Positions 39,466 through 47,354 of a stretch of 64,000 bases of DNA are shown piece by piece. Positions within the stretch are counted from its first letter, which is position 1; each line of letters begins with the position of its first letter. The notes beneath the pieces are model-generated. The model had not been told where the DNA came from. It saw only the letters and a list, made by a program, of their open reading frames with translations, and ran no database searches. The position numbers were made by a program, and so were the translations under genes. The DNA lies in assembly GCA_025997475.1 (NCBI GenBank), contig BNUQ01000003.1, positions 38,752 to 102,751 of the forward strand, written 5' to 3'. The DNA comes from Planctomycetales bacterium (lineage in GTDB: Bacteria > Planctomycetota > SZUA-567).

Positions 39466-40648
39466 CCACCGCTTGGTCGCGGTCAAGGCATTCATCGGCG
39501 GTTTGGCGATAGAGCGGGTCGCGGACGGCGAACATTGCCGCCAACGCCGTCGCGTCGCGGGACAGCGGGCGACCGGCGGTCGCAAGCGCGGCGAGCGGCG
39601 CCAGCAGATAAACGACGCGCGAATTTTGCCGCAGATGGTCGCGATTTTCGGCGCGCAAAACGGCGCCGCCGCCGGTGGCGATAATTTTTCCCGACAACTT
39701 GCCGACCTCGGCGATGACCGCGCTTTCGAGTTGCCGGAATTTTTCTTCGCCCTCGTCCGCGAAAATCGCCGGAATCGGTTTGCCGCCGCGCTCCGCCACT
39801 AAAACGTCGGTGTCGATAAATTCGCGGTTCAGTCGCGCCGCCAACCGTTTGCCGACCGTCGTTTTACCGCACCCCGGCATTCCGATAAGCGCGATATTGC
39901 GCATCGCGTCGCGCAACCGCCGCGCGACCGCCGCGCTTTTTTCCGCGTCGATTTTGTCGCCCGTCCAGATTTCCGCCGCGCGCGCCGCCTGCTCCACCAA
40001 CATCGACAAACCGCCGACCGCCGGTATCGCCAACGCTTCGGCGTCCAACATCAGCCGCGTCCGGTCGGGATGGTAAATCATTTCCACGACGCCGCGCAAG
40101 CGCGGAAATTTCGTCAAATCCAGTAAGCGCTCGCCGTTATGCGGATACATTCCGACCGGCGTGGCGTTGACCACAATTTCGGCGTCGGCGCGGGCATAAA
40201 CGTTCTCATAATTCGCGGCGCCGGAACGCGACACGGCGACGACTTCGCGCGCGGCGGCGTCCGTCAAAAAAGTCCGCGCCATTTTCGCCGCGCCGCCGGA
40301 GCCGAGCAACAACACCACGCGGTCGCGCGGGTCGAGCCCGCGCCACAGTTGCGCGAAGCCGTAATAGTCGGTGTTGTCGCCCCGCCAGCGACCGTCGGGC
40401 AGGCGCGACAAAGTGTTGACCGCGCCGATGCGCCGCGCCAGCGGCGTCAGTTCGCCGCAGAGCGGAATGACGGTTTCTTTGTAAGGAATGGTAACGTTCA
40501 AGCCGACGGCCTCGGTCGTCGCCAAAAAATCGGCGACCGCGGCGGGCGTGGCGAGTTCGACTAATTCATAGTCGTAGCCCGCGAGTTGCCGATGAATGGG
40601 CGGCGAATAACTGTGCGCCAATTTTTTGCCGAGCAGTCCGTAGCGCAT
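39437..40648 (-). CDS. aroE-aroK: Shikimate dehydrogenase-shikimate kinase fusion
   Basis: The protein joins two consecutive enzymes of the chorismate pathway. Residues 1-245 are AroE: GLLGKKLAHSYSPPIHRQL, GLNVTIPYKETVIP (catalytic Lys), NTLSRLPDGRWRGDNTDYYGF, and LLLGSGGAAKMARTF for NADP. Residues 246-400 are AroK: LIGMPGCGKTTVGKRLA (P-loop), FIDTDVLVAERGG, FRQLESAVI and IIATGGGAV, then a lid near AGRPLSRD. The C-terminal ELELRVES is repeat-derived. The start is taken at MRYGLL (40648); the 40 codons upstream in frame are heptamer DNA. Substrate channelling is possible but unproven. Confidence 0.93.
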   Translation of the reverse strand: MRYGLLGKKLAHSYSPPIHRQLAGYDYELVELATPAAVADFLATTEAVGLNVTIPYKETVIPLCGELTPLARRIGAVNTLSRLPDGRWRGDNTDYYGFAQLWRGLDPRDRVVLLLGSGGAAKMARTFLTDAAAREVVAVSRSGAANYENVYARADAEIVVNATPVGMYPHNGERLLDLTKFPRLRGVVEMIYHPDRTRLMLDAEALAIPAVGGLSMLVEQAARAAEIWTGDKIDAEKSAAVARRLRDAMRNIALIGMPGCGKTTVGKRLAARLNREFIDTDVLVAERGGKPIPAIFADEGEEKFRQLESAVIAEVGKLSGKIIATGGGAVLRAENRDHLRQNSRVVYLLAPLAALATAGRPLSRDATALAAMFAVRDPLYRQTADECLDRDQAVAELELRVES

Positions 40649-40689
40649 TAAAATAGGGGGGCATAGGTTAGGGAAAAGGGGAAAGAACC

Positions 40690-40805
40690 CAATTAACAAT
40701 TTACAATTAACAATTATGGCGCAATTATCAAAATTTCGCGAAGCGATTTTGCTAATCCAATTCCGCAATTGTAAATTGTTAATTGTTAATTGTTAATTGT
40801 TCTTC
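40690..40805. repeat. Heptamer hairpin element (AATTAAC type, long core)
   Basis: Left arm CAATTAACAATTTACAATTAA, core TTTCGCGAAGCGATTTTGC, right arm AATTGTAAATTGTTAATTG. The right arm codes QLTINN at the end of McsA on the opposite strand. Confidence 0.88.
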
Positions 40806-41306
40806 GCCTAACGCGGCGAGGTTGTCGCGCAGGCGCGCCGCGGTGCGGTAGTCCTCTTTCGCAATCGCTTCTTTCAGCAGGCGCTGATGTTCAAGGCGTT
40901 GTTGTTGCCGCAAAGTGCGCGGGTTGGGATGCGGCGATTTGCCGACGTAGCGCCCCGGCGAGCCGTGCATTTCATAGAGCAACGGGCGCAGGCGGTCGGC
41001 GAAAATTTCGTAGTCGCGATAACAGCCGAGCCGTCCGTTTTCGCGATAACCGCTCCACGTCAAGCCGCAGTGCGGACACGCCGCCTCGTCGGGTTCTTTT
41101 TTCTCGACCGTCGCCCCCGCCGCCGAAAACATTTGCAACAGTTTTTCGCCGAACAATTGTTGCAGAGAAATGGAATTTTTGACCTGCACGCCTTTTTGCG
41201 CCGCGCACGCCGCGCACAGATGCATCTCGCTTTTGACGTTGTTTTTGATGTCGGTGAGATGCACCGACGCCGGGGCTTTTTTGCAACTTTCGCAGATTTT
41301 TTTCAT
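40779..41306 (-). CDS. mcsA: McsA-like activator of protein-arginine kinase
   Basis: McsA activates McsB. The N-terminus has CESCKKAPASVHLTD and HLCAACAAQKG; the middle has CPHCGLTWSGYRENGRLGC. These are the treble-clef/zinc finger cysteines of McsA. The C-terminal segment QRLEHQRLLKEAIAKEDYRT and AARLRDNLAAL is a UvrB/UvrC motif. Length 175 aa is normal. The terminal QLTINN is encoded by a heptamer arm. It is 13 kb from mcsB (26439-27515), whereas in Firmicutes the genes are adjacent with ctsR and clpC. Confidence 0.92.
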   Translation of the reverse strand: MKKICESCKKAPASVHLTDIKNNVKSEMHLCAACAAQKGVQVKNSISLQQLFGEKLLQMFSAAGATVEKKEPDEAACPHCGLTWSGYRENGRLGCYRDYEIFADRLRPLLYEMHGSPGRYVGKSPHPNPRTLRQQQRLEHQRLLKEAIAKEDYRTAARLRDNLAALGEEQLTINN

Positions 41307-41319
41307 CGCCGAGTCCTAA

Positions 41320-41375
41320 AAATAATTACGAATTAAAAATTACGAATTACGAATGGTGGAGTTTGCTTAGTAAAT
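41320..41375. repeat. One-sided heptamer array (AATTACG type)
   Basis: TAATTACGAATTAAAAATTACG and ATTACGAATGGTGGAGTTTG are followed by a degraded core (TTCCGCGCGCCGCGC). No facing arm exists; the right side may have been lost when the low-GC glycosyltransferase DNA was acquired. Confidence 0.7.
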
Positions 41376-41393
41376 TTTCCGCGCGCCGCGCTT

Positions 41394-42415
41394 TTAATCA
41401 ACACTTATATTCACCCAACCTTTATAGGGAGAAACCATCCGTTCTTTCACTCCTTTGAGCCACCTATCGGGCATAACGACAATTTTATTTTCCGCTTCTC
41501 GCGAAAGCATCGCGCCCCAAAAACCAAAAGTGGAGTTTGAAATAACAAAATGACGGCATTTGGTCATTAAATACATATCAAAAGCGCCGTGGTCGTTATC
41601 ATTAATTTCGACAAAAGTAAATTCTTCGCGATTATTTTTCAGTAATTGTTTGCAATATTCAATTTCGTCGGAAAAAACAAAGAAATGCGGCGTTACCGGC
41701 GCCATACTACTGATTATATGCTCAATACCGCGCTGAAAATACTGCGGAGTGGTAACGTCGTGCGCAATTCCAACATAATCACCGCGTCTGATTTGTAGCA
41801 CAACCGGACATTTCTGCGCTTGTATTTTTGCCAACATCTGCCGGTTGGCGTCATTTAATTGTAATTTGAAGCGAAATGTTTGTTGCGCGCTATCGGGGTC
41901 AATGCGGCTGTAGCGGCTACTTCTCCAATAACCGCCCAAGTGCGCCGGCGGTTTCGATAAATCAATTTGGTCGAGGTCTTGTATTATATGGGTAACGCCA
42001 TCGGGTTGGGTCAATAGAGAATAATCATATTTCTCGAAAAGAGTTTTATAAACATACAATTCTCTACTTGTTGCTTTTTTTACCGTAATACCCTCGAAAA
42101 CATCTTCTAATTGATAATAACGACTCCATTTCACGGGGGGGGGGGGGTATGTGCGTAAAAGGATAAATCATATAGCACCGGCACACCGGTTTGACGTTGA
42201 ATTTCCTGTCCAAAGAGAAACTGTCCCATTTGACTACCTAATCCGCCGTCGATATTGGTAATGATACGCGGATTATTTCGCATTGAACTTGAACCATAAT
42301 ATATCATTGACGCGAAAAGGTGTTTAATCGGCACGTAAATATATTTCCGGTATAAATTTTTCCTGTCGCGTTTATGGCGAAAATTATGGCGAATGAAATC
42401 TACAATTCGTTTCAT
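41394..42415 (-). pseudogene. GT11 alpha-1,2-fucosyltransferase-like gene, out of frame at a 13-G tract (possible phase variation)
   Basis: Two frames together make one GT11-like enzyme of about 340 aa. The N-terminal part (42415 to 42131) has IITNIDGGLGSQMGQFLFGQE, the donor-binding start of the family. The C-terminal part (42134 to 41394) has VVLQIRRGDYV, the HxRRxD-type motif with Gln for His. It also has FFVFSDEIEYCKQLL and the acceptor motif FVISNSTFGFWGAML. The frames meet at 13 G on the + strand (42135-42147). With 13 C in the mRNA sense, Thr-Pro-Pro-Pro-Pro is followed by TGA. With 11 or 14, the protein would read through. The DNA is AT-richer than its neighbours, suggesting acquisition. 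Confidence 0.8.
42135..42147. repeat. Poly-G tract of 13
   Basis: Thirteen consecutive G on the + strand within the GT11 gene. This is the only such homopolymer seen in the window and the classical substrate for slipped-strand mispairing. Confidence 0.95.
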
Positions 42416-42493
42416 CGCAAGTTCCTTTCATACGTAAATCGGTGGAAATAACGGGTCTATTTAGATTGGTTTTGTAGTATTTGCCAGCCGCGC

Positions 42494-42670
42494 CTACGGC
42501 GTTTTCGCCGCTTCGCGCGTTCGCGGCGGGATTTCCGGTCTGCCCATTAAGCGCAAGCCGGCATTGACGCTTTGCCGATGGTCTTCGGCGGCTTCTTCCG
42601 GCGTCATTTTGGCGCGCCGCGCGGCGATTTCCAAACGCACCTGATGAATATAAGCAACGGTTTCGTCCAT
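42494..42670 (-). CDS. Small putative antitoxin partner of the PIN protein
   Basis: This 58-aa product reads DETVAYIHQVRLEIAARRAK then MTPEEAAEDHRQSV. It is charged and helical, with a form (xVRxIRxE) like short proteins paired with PIN toxins. Its start at 42670 lies immediately after the PIN stop (42673). Its ribosome-binding site (GGGGAGG) is inside the end of the PIN gene, so the two are translationally linked. The family is not recognised with certainty. Upstream 42416-42493 has no features. Confidence 0.55.
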   Translation of the reverse strand: MDETVAYIHQVRLEIAARRAKMTPEEAAEDHRQSVNAGLRLMGRPEIPPRTREAAKTP

Positions 42671-42672
42671 AA

Positions 42673-43155
42673 TTATTCCTCCCCTAAAAAGATGGTCGGC
42701 GATAAAATTTTCACTTGTTTTAACACTTCGCGAGTGTTCACCGCGTCCACCGCCACCATTGCCCGCATATTGACAATGTGAGCAAAATTCCACGACAAAA
42801 TAAAGTCGCAACTCGTGAGGGTGGCGGTGGCGATGTGAATGGCGTCCGCTTCGCTACTCGGTTTCAAGCCGCCGATATTTATGTATTCATTCGCGAGGCG
42901 GATTACCTCGTCATTCACTTCAAAGAATTCATAGTTTATCGTTCTTAAAGCATTAAACATCGATAATTTCTTTTCGGCGTTCTCATCTTTGAAACGATTG
43001 ATTTCGTCGATTACCGCGCTACCGACAACCACCTCGTATTCGCCCGCTTTTATTTCATTCCACAACCGCCAAGAGTCGCGTTGTTTCTCCGGTTTATCGT
43101 CGTCAAACAGGTAATTCGGAATGGTCGTTTCCAAATAAAGGCGTAATTTTTTCAT
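42673..43155 (-). CDS. PIN-domain ribonuclease (putative toxin)
   Basis: This 160-aa PIN protein begins LRLYLETTIPNYLFDDD. Its acidic residues are spread as in VapC-like nucleases: an early ETT/DD pair, SAVIDEINRFKDE in the middle and SEADAIHIATA near residue 116. The end has CDFILSWNFAHIVNM. A metal-dependent RNase activity is expected. The order is toxin first, then a tiny partner gene, which is the reverse of most VapBC pairs. The start is taken at MKKLRLYLETT; 26 further upstream codons lack a ribosome-binding site. The AT-rich composition matches the neighbouring GT11 gene. Confidence 0.75.
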   Translation of the reverse strand: MKKLRLYLETTIPNYLFDDDKPEKQRDSWRLWNEIKAGEYEVVVGSAVIDEINRFKDENAEKKLSMFNALRTINYEFFEVNDEVIRLANEYINIGGLKPSSEADAIHIATATLTSCDFILSWNFAHIVNMRAMVAVDAVNTREVLKQVKILSPTIFLGEE

Positions 43156-43243
43156 AGCGAAATCTTTCTGTTTTTGGCGAGGTGAAAAGTTTATGACATA
43201 ACCGGCGTTTAATTTTTCTATTTCAACTTCCAATTTTTCAAAC

Positions 43244-44239
43244 TTAGAACCAAGCCACCACCCAATAAATCCCCATCGCCATCAGCGCGCTGACCGGAAT
43301 CGTCAACAACCACGCGATAAGCAAGTCCTTGGTGATGCCCCAGCGCACGGCGGAAATTCGTTTGACCGCGCCGGTGCCGATGATGGAGCCGGTAATCGTG
43401 TGCGTCGTGCTGACCGGCACTTTGACGATTTCCGTCATAAATAACGTCAGCGAGCCGGACGCTTCCGCGACCACGCCTTCCAACGTGGTGATTTTGGTGA
43501 TGCGCGTGCCCATCGTTTTGACAATCCGCCAACCGCCCGACATCGTGCCGAGCGAGATGGCGGTGAAACACGCCAGCGGCACCCACGTCGGCAAATCTTT
43601 GATGGTCGCGATATGTCCCGACGCGACCAACGCGGCGGCGATAATGCCCATCACTTTTTGCGCGTCGTTCATTCCGTGTCCGACGCAAAACAGCGCCGAA
43701 GTTCCCAATTGCAAAGCGTGTAAAAATTTTTCGACTTTGTGATATTTGAAATTGCGACCGATATGCAACGTGATAAACATCAACCCCATCGCGACGAACA
43801 TCCCGATTAACGGCGCCAAAAAGATGAACGCCGCGATAATCAACACGGTCGAGGCGTGTATCGCGCCCAAACCGCCGCAAGCGACGGCGGCGCCGGCGAA
43901 GCCGCCGATGAGCGTGTGCGACGACGACGACGGAATCCCGAACCACCACGTCGCGAGATTCCAGACAATCGCCGCGATGACGCCCGCCAAAATCACCGGC
44001 AACGTTACGAACTCGATTTCGACGGTTTTCGCCACCGTGTTGGCGATGCCGAATTCGCCGATGACGTATTTGGCGATAAAAAAGGCGACGAAATTGAACC
44101 ACGCCGCCCACACGACCGCCTGAAACGGCGTCAGAACTTTCGTGCTGACAATCGGCGAGATGGCGTTGGCGGCGTCGTGAAAGCCGTTGATGTAGTCAAA
44201 AATTAGCGCCAGCAGAATGACGGTGATGAGCAAAGCCAT
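43244..44239 (-). CDS. pit: PiT-family inorganic phosphate transporter
   Basis: A 331-aa integral membrane protein of the low-affinity phosphate:cation symporter family. FDYINGFHDAANAISPIVSTKVL near the N-terminus and GHGMNDAQKVMGIIAAAL in the second half are the duplicated PiT signature (GxNDxxN type). SSSHTLIGGFAGAAVA and VPVSTTHTITGSIIGTGAVKR are the paired serine/threonine motifs. About ten hydrophobic helices are visible. The DUF47 gene that normally lies next to pit is at 44978-45622. A four-helix-bundle gene and two heptamer elements lie between them. Confidence 0.95.
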   Translation of the reverse strand: MALLITVILLALIFDYINGFHDAANAISPIVSTKVLTPFQAVVWAAWFNFVAFFIAKYVIGEFGIANTVAKTVEIEFVTLPVILAGVIAAIVWNLATWWFGIPSSSSHTLIGGFAGAAVACGGLGAIHASTVLIIAAFIFLAPLIGMFVAMGLMFITLHIGRNFKYHKVEKFLHALQLGTSALFCVGHGMNDAQKVMGIIAAALVASGHIATIKDLPTWVPLACFTAISLGTMSGGWRIVKTMGTRITKITTLEGVVAEASGSLTLFMTEIVKVPVSTTHTITGSIIGTGAVKRISAVRWGITKDLLIAWLLTIPVSALMAMGIYWVVAWF

Positions 44240-44251
44240 AATTTTTTGGAG

Positions 44252-44440
44252 CAGTTGGTAGTTTGGTCGTTGGTGGAATTTTAGTTTTTAGTCGGTAGTT
44301 GGTAGTTTTTAGTTTTGGAGTTTGACGGTCAAAGATTCGCTTCGCGAGTGATTGCGAATTTGCCCATAAAAACTCCGCCACTACCAACTAAAAACTACCA
44401 ACTAAAAACAAAACTCCAACAAATTATCAACTAATCAACT
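44252..44440. repeat. Heptamer hairpin element (GGTAGTT type, long core)
   Basis: Left arm GTCGGTAGTTGGTAGTTTTT (with further GTTGGTAG units), core GGAGTTTGACGGTCAAAG, ATTCGCTTCGCGAGTG and AAAAACTCCGCC, right arm CTACCAACTAAAAACTACC. The right arm ends inside the last codons of the four-helix-bundle gene. Confidence 0.9.
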
Positions 44441-44794
44441 ACTCAACCTCCGTATCAAGACGATTAGCATTTTTCCTACCTCATCTAACAATTGCATTGC
44501 TTCCGTGATTTCCGCATCCGTCAAATAACCGATGTCGCGACACAACCAAATTTGAGTTTGTAGTTCGGATTTTGAACCTTGGGCAATAGATAAAAAATGA
44601 ACAAATTCTTTCGGTGACAATCGCGCTTGACCTTCGGCGATGTTAGACGGTATAGAAATCGCCGCGCGTCGCATTTGGTCTGATAACGCATAACGTTCTT
44701 CACGCGGCAGTTTTTGGCTTAATTTGTAAGTTGTTTTGGCTAACAGCATTGATTTTTGCCACACGACCAAATCCTGAAATCCGTGTCCAGACAT
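44435..44794 (-). CDS. Four-helix-bundle protein (S23/IVP family)
   Basis: This complete 119-aa member reads FQDLVVWQKSMLLAKTTYKL, SQKLPREERYALSDQMRRAA, ISIPSNIAEGQARLSPKEFV and SKSELQTQIWLCRDIGYLTD. The family is common in PVC and Bacteroidetes genomes and its function is unknown. GGAGG precedes the ATG. The gene sits between pit and its DUF47 partner, an insertion into a normally tight pair. A relative truncated by the window edge is at 3-281. Confidence 0.9.
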   Translation of the reverse strand: MSGHGFQDLVVWQKSMLLAKTTYKLSQKLPREERYALSDQMRRAAISIPSNIAEGQARLSPKEFVHFLSIAQGSKSELQTQIWLCRDIGYLTDAEITEAMQLLDEVGKMLIVLIRRLSS

Positions 44795-44814
44795 ATAGCC
44801 TCCGGTTTTAGAGC

Positions 44815-44995
44815 AGTTGGTAGTTTTTAGTTTTGGAGTTTAACGGTTATTCGCTTCGCGCGCGCTTGCGAATTTACCGATAAAAACTCTATGAACTACC
44901 AACTAAAAACTACCAACTACCAACTAACTATACTTTACCACAATCGTGCGTATGAACTACCAACTACCAACTACCAACTAACTATACTTCACCAC
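44815..44995. repeat. Heptamer hairpin element (GGTAGTT type) with a partial second array
   Basis: Left arm GTTGGTAGTTTTTAGTTTTG, core CGGTTATTCGCTTCGCGCGCG, right arm CTACCAACTAAAAACTACC. The fragment TATACTTTACCACAATCGTG at 44937-44956 is nearly repeated as TATACTTCACCACAATCGTG at 44984-45003. The end of the DUF47 gene has therefore been partly duplicated along with the array. Confidence 0.85.
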
Positions 44996-45622
44996 AATCG
45001 TGCGAATGATGCGCCCGACGGCGCGCGCGGCGTCGGTGGCGCGTTCCAATTCTTTCAGCGTTTCTTTGAGTTTCAACAATTCAATCGCGTCTTTTTCATT
45101 TTCAAACAAATCGATGACAAACGCCTCGTAGGTCTCGTCGGACTTGCGCTCGATATCGGCGAGTTTTTCCACGTAGCCGTTAATCACGGCGGGATGTTTT
45201 TTGAAAGTATCCAACTCCTCGACGGCTTGCGTCAGGCATTGCGCCGCGTCGCCGACTAACCGCGCCAACTCAATCGCCGCCGCCGGAATCCGTTTCGGTT
45301 TGTAAATCGTGATGCGCTTGACGCACTTGTTAATCATATCTTCCACGTCGTCGAGGGTCGAGGCGAGATGGCTGATGTCTTCGCGGTCGAACGGCGTGAT
45401 AAACGACGTGTTCAATTCTTCGTAAATTTTGTCGCGCGTTACGGCGGAATGATGTTTTTGCTCTTTTATCGCGCCGAACAATTCCGCCACCTGTTGGATG
45501 TTTTGCGTTTTCACGCACTCCATCAGCACGTTCGCGGTGGATTCGATAATGGCGGTCATTTCTTTGAGCAATAAAAAAAAGCGGTTCTCTTTCGGTTTCA
45601 ATTTGTCGAATAAACGGTTCAT
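44978..45622 (-). CDS. DUF47/PhoU-like partner of the phosphate transporter
   Basis: The 214-aa product is an all-helical PhoU-like protein: RFFLLLKEMTAIIESTANVL, FDREDISHLASTLDDVEDMI and LKETLKELERATDAARAVGR. DUF47 proteins are the usual partner of PiT transporters and are thought to regulate them. AAGGAGAAAACCG is the ribosome-binding site. The last codons (KYS-stop) run into a GGTAGTT array, and a nearly identical copy of the 3' end occurs 47 bp downstream. Confidence 0.9.
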   Translation of the reverse strand: MNRLFDKLKPKENRFFLLLKEMTAIIESTANVLMECVKTQNIQQVAELFGAIKEQKHHSAVTRDKIYEELNTSFITPFDREDISHLASTLDDVEDMINKCVKRITIYKPKRIPAAAIELARLVGDAAQCLTQAVEELDTFKKHPAVINGYVEKLADIERKSDETYEAFVIDLFENEKDAIELLKLKETLKELERATDAARAVGRIIRTIVVKYS

Positions 45623-45634
45623 CGGTTTTCTCCT

Positions 45635-45664
45635 TAACTCTTAATTGTTAATTGTTAATTGTTT
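45635..45664. repeat. One-sided AATTGTT array
   Basis: CTTAACTCTTAATTGTTAATTG and TTAATTGTTTC in the short gap between yifB and the DUF47 gene; no facing arm. Confidence 0.75.
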
Positions 45665-45679
45665 CTAACTGCCCGCCGC

Positions 45680-47218
45680 TCACTCGCTCGGTTTATCCAA
45701 CACCCGATACTGAATCGCTTCCGCGAGGTGCGTCGGCGCGATTACCGCCGCGCCCGCCAAATCCGCAATCGTCCGCGCCACTTTTAAGACCCGCGTTCCG
45801 GCACGCGCCGACAAGCCGAGGCGGTTTATCGCGTTTTTCAGCAACGCCTCGCCCTCCGCCGTCAGCGGGCAAAATTTTTCGATTTCCGCCGCCGTCATCC
45901 GTGCGTTTATCGGCGTCGCTTTTTGCGAAAACCGCGCTTGTTGGACGGCGCGCGCCGCCGTTACCCGCCCGCGAATGACCGCCGATTTCTCGCCGGAGCG
46001 CCGCCCGCGCAACTCCTCGTATTTCACCACCGGCGCGTCGATGTGAATATCCACGCGGTCGAGCAACGGCGCCGATAATTTACCGGCATAGCGCTCGATT
46101 TCAAACGGCGAACAGCGGCAAATCTGCCGCGTCCCGCGTTTGCCGCACGGACACAAATTCATCGACAGCACTAACATTATGTTTGCCGGATAGCGCGACG
46201 AACCGGCGGCGCGGCTGATGGTGATTTCGCCGTCTTCGAGCGGTTGCCGCAACGTCTCCAACAACGGGCGCGGAAATTCCGGCGCTTCGTCGAGAAACAA
46301 CACGCCGTTATGCGCCAGCGAAATTTCCCCCGGACGCGGCGTCGCGCCGCCGCCAATCAAACCGGCGGCGCTGGCGCTGTGGTGCGGCGAGCGGAACGGA
46401 CGCCGTCGAAGCAAGCCCTGCCCCGGACGCAACTCGCCCGCGACCGAATGAATCTTCGTCGCTTCCAGCGCTTCGACGTAAGTCAAATCCGGTAAAATCG
46501 TCGGCAGACGTTGCGCGCACATCGTTTTGCCGCTACCGGGCGGTCCCATCATCAAAATGTTATGCCCGCCCGCCGCCGCGATTTCAAGCGCCCGCTTGAC
46601 CGCTTCCTGTCCGCGCACGTCGGAAAAACAGAGCGGCGACTCCGCCGTATCCGCCGCCGTCGGGTCAAAGTCCGGTAAAGTCGGCGCAACGGCGCCCGCG
46701 ACAGCGCCGCTGATAAAACCGACGGCGGCGGTTAAATTTTCGACCGGCGCAATCGTGATTTTGTCGCGCATAAAAGCGGCTTCGGCGGCGTTGGCGGCGG
46801 GAATAATCAATCCGGCGAAGCCGCGCTGTTCGGCGATAATCGCGGCGGCGATGACGCCGCGCGCGGGGCGGACTTCGCCGCTAAGCGACAATTCGCCCAA
46901 CACCAAATAGCGGTCGAGGAGGTCGGATTGCAGGTTGCCGGTTTGTAAAATCATCGCCAGCGCCAGCGGCAAATCGTAGAGCGCGCCTTCTTTGCGGATT
47001 TCGGCGGGCGCGAGATTGGCGACGACGCGCCCGCGCGGGTAATCGTAGCCGCAATTGCGAATTGCCGATTGCACGCGCTCCATCGCTTCGCGAACGCCGC
47101 TGTCCGGCAAGCCGATGATTTTGTAGGAGAGCGTCCCCGCCGGTTTCGCGTCGAGTTCGACTTCGATAATTTCGGCGTCGATGCCGGTGATGGCGACGGA
47201 GTAAAGTTTGGCGACCAT
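45680..47218 (-). CDS. comM: YifB/ComM-family Mg-chelatase-like AAA ATPase
   Basis: This 512-aa protein has an N-terminal Lon-S5-like domain (KLYSVAITGIDAEIIEVELD, GLPDSGVREAMERVQSAIRN). The AAA core carries GPPGSGKTMCAQRLPTILP near residue 224 and the Walker B LFLDEAPEFPRPLLETLRQP. A sensor-type SRYPANIMLVLSMNLCPCG is followed by the zinc cysteines CPCGKRGTRQICRCS. The C-terminal domain has LLDRVDIHIDAPVV and LSARAGTRVLKVARTIADL. ComM remodels branched DNA during natural transformation. Together with comF it hints at DNA uptake capacity. Confidence 0.95.
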   Translation of the reverse strand: MVAKLYSVAITGIDAEIIEVELDAKPAGTLSYKIIGLPDSGVREAMERVQSAIRNCGYDYPRGRVVANLAPAEIRKEGALYDLPLALAMILQTGNLQSDLLDRYLVLGELSLSGEVRPARGVIAAAIIAEQRGFAGLIIPAANAAEAAFMRDKITIAPVENLTAAVGFISGAVAGAVAPTLPDFDPTAADTAESPLCFSDVRGQEAVKRALEIAAAGGHNILMMGPPGSGKTMCAQRLPTILPDLTYVEALEATKIHSVAGELRPGQGLLRRRPFRSPHHSASAAGLIGGGATPRPGEISLAHNGVLFLDEAPEFPRPLLETLRQPLEDGEITISRAAGSSRYPANIMLVLSMNLCPCGKRGTRQICRCSPFEIERYAGKLSAPLLDRVDIHIDAPVVKYEELRGRRSGEKSAVIRGRVTAARAVQQARFSQKATPINARMTAAEIEKFCPLTAEGEALLKNAINRLGLSARAGTRVLKVARTIADLAGAAVIAPTHLAEAIQYRVLDKPSE

Positions 47219-47269
47219 TTTTTTGCGGGCGGGCAGAGAGGGAGTGGACCGTGAGTCGTGGGCGGCGAG

Positions 47270-47338
47270 CAGTTAAAAGTTAAAAGTTTAGAGTTGAAAG
47301 TTGAAATAACCGCGACCGCGACTTTCAACTTTTCGCCG
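47270..47338. repeat. Heptamer hairpin element (AGTTGAA type, short core)
   Basis: Left arm AAAGTTAAAAGTTTAGAGTTG, core AAATAACCGCGACCGCG, right arm ACTTTCAACTTTTCGC. It lies between greA and yifB. Confidence 0.85.
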
Positions 47339-47354
47339 TCCGCCGTCCGCGTCC

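Noticed and set aside
42131..42150. The frameshift at the poly-G tract as merely a sequencing error.
   Set aside because: It cannot be excluded without reads. However, the position exactly at a long G-tract in a surface glycosyltransferase is typical of phase variation, so it is kept as a finding with this caveat.
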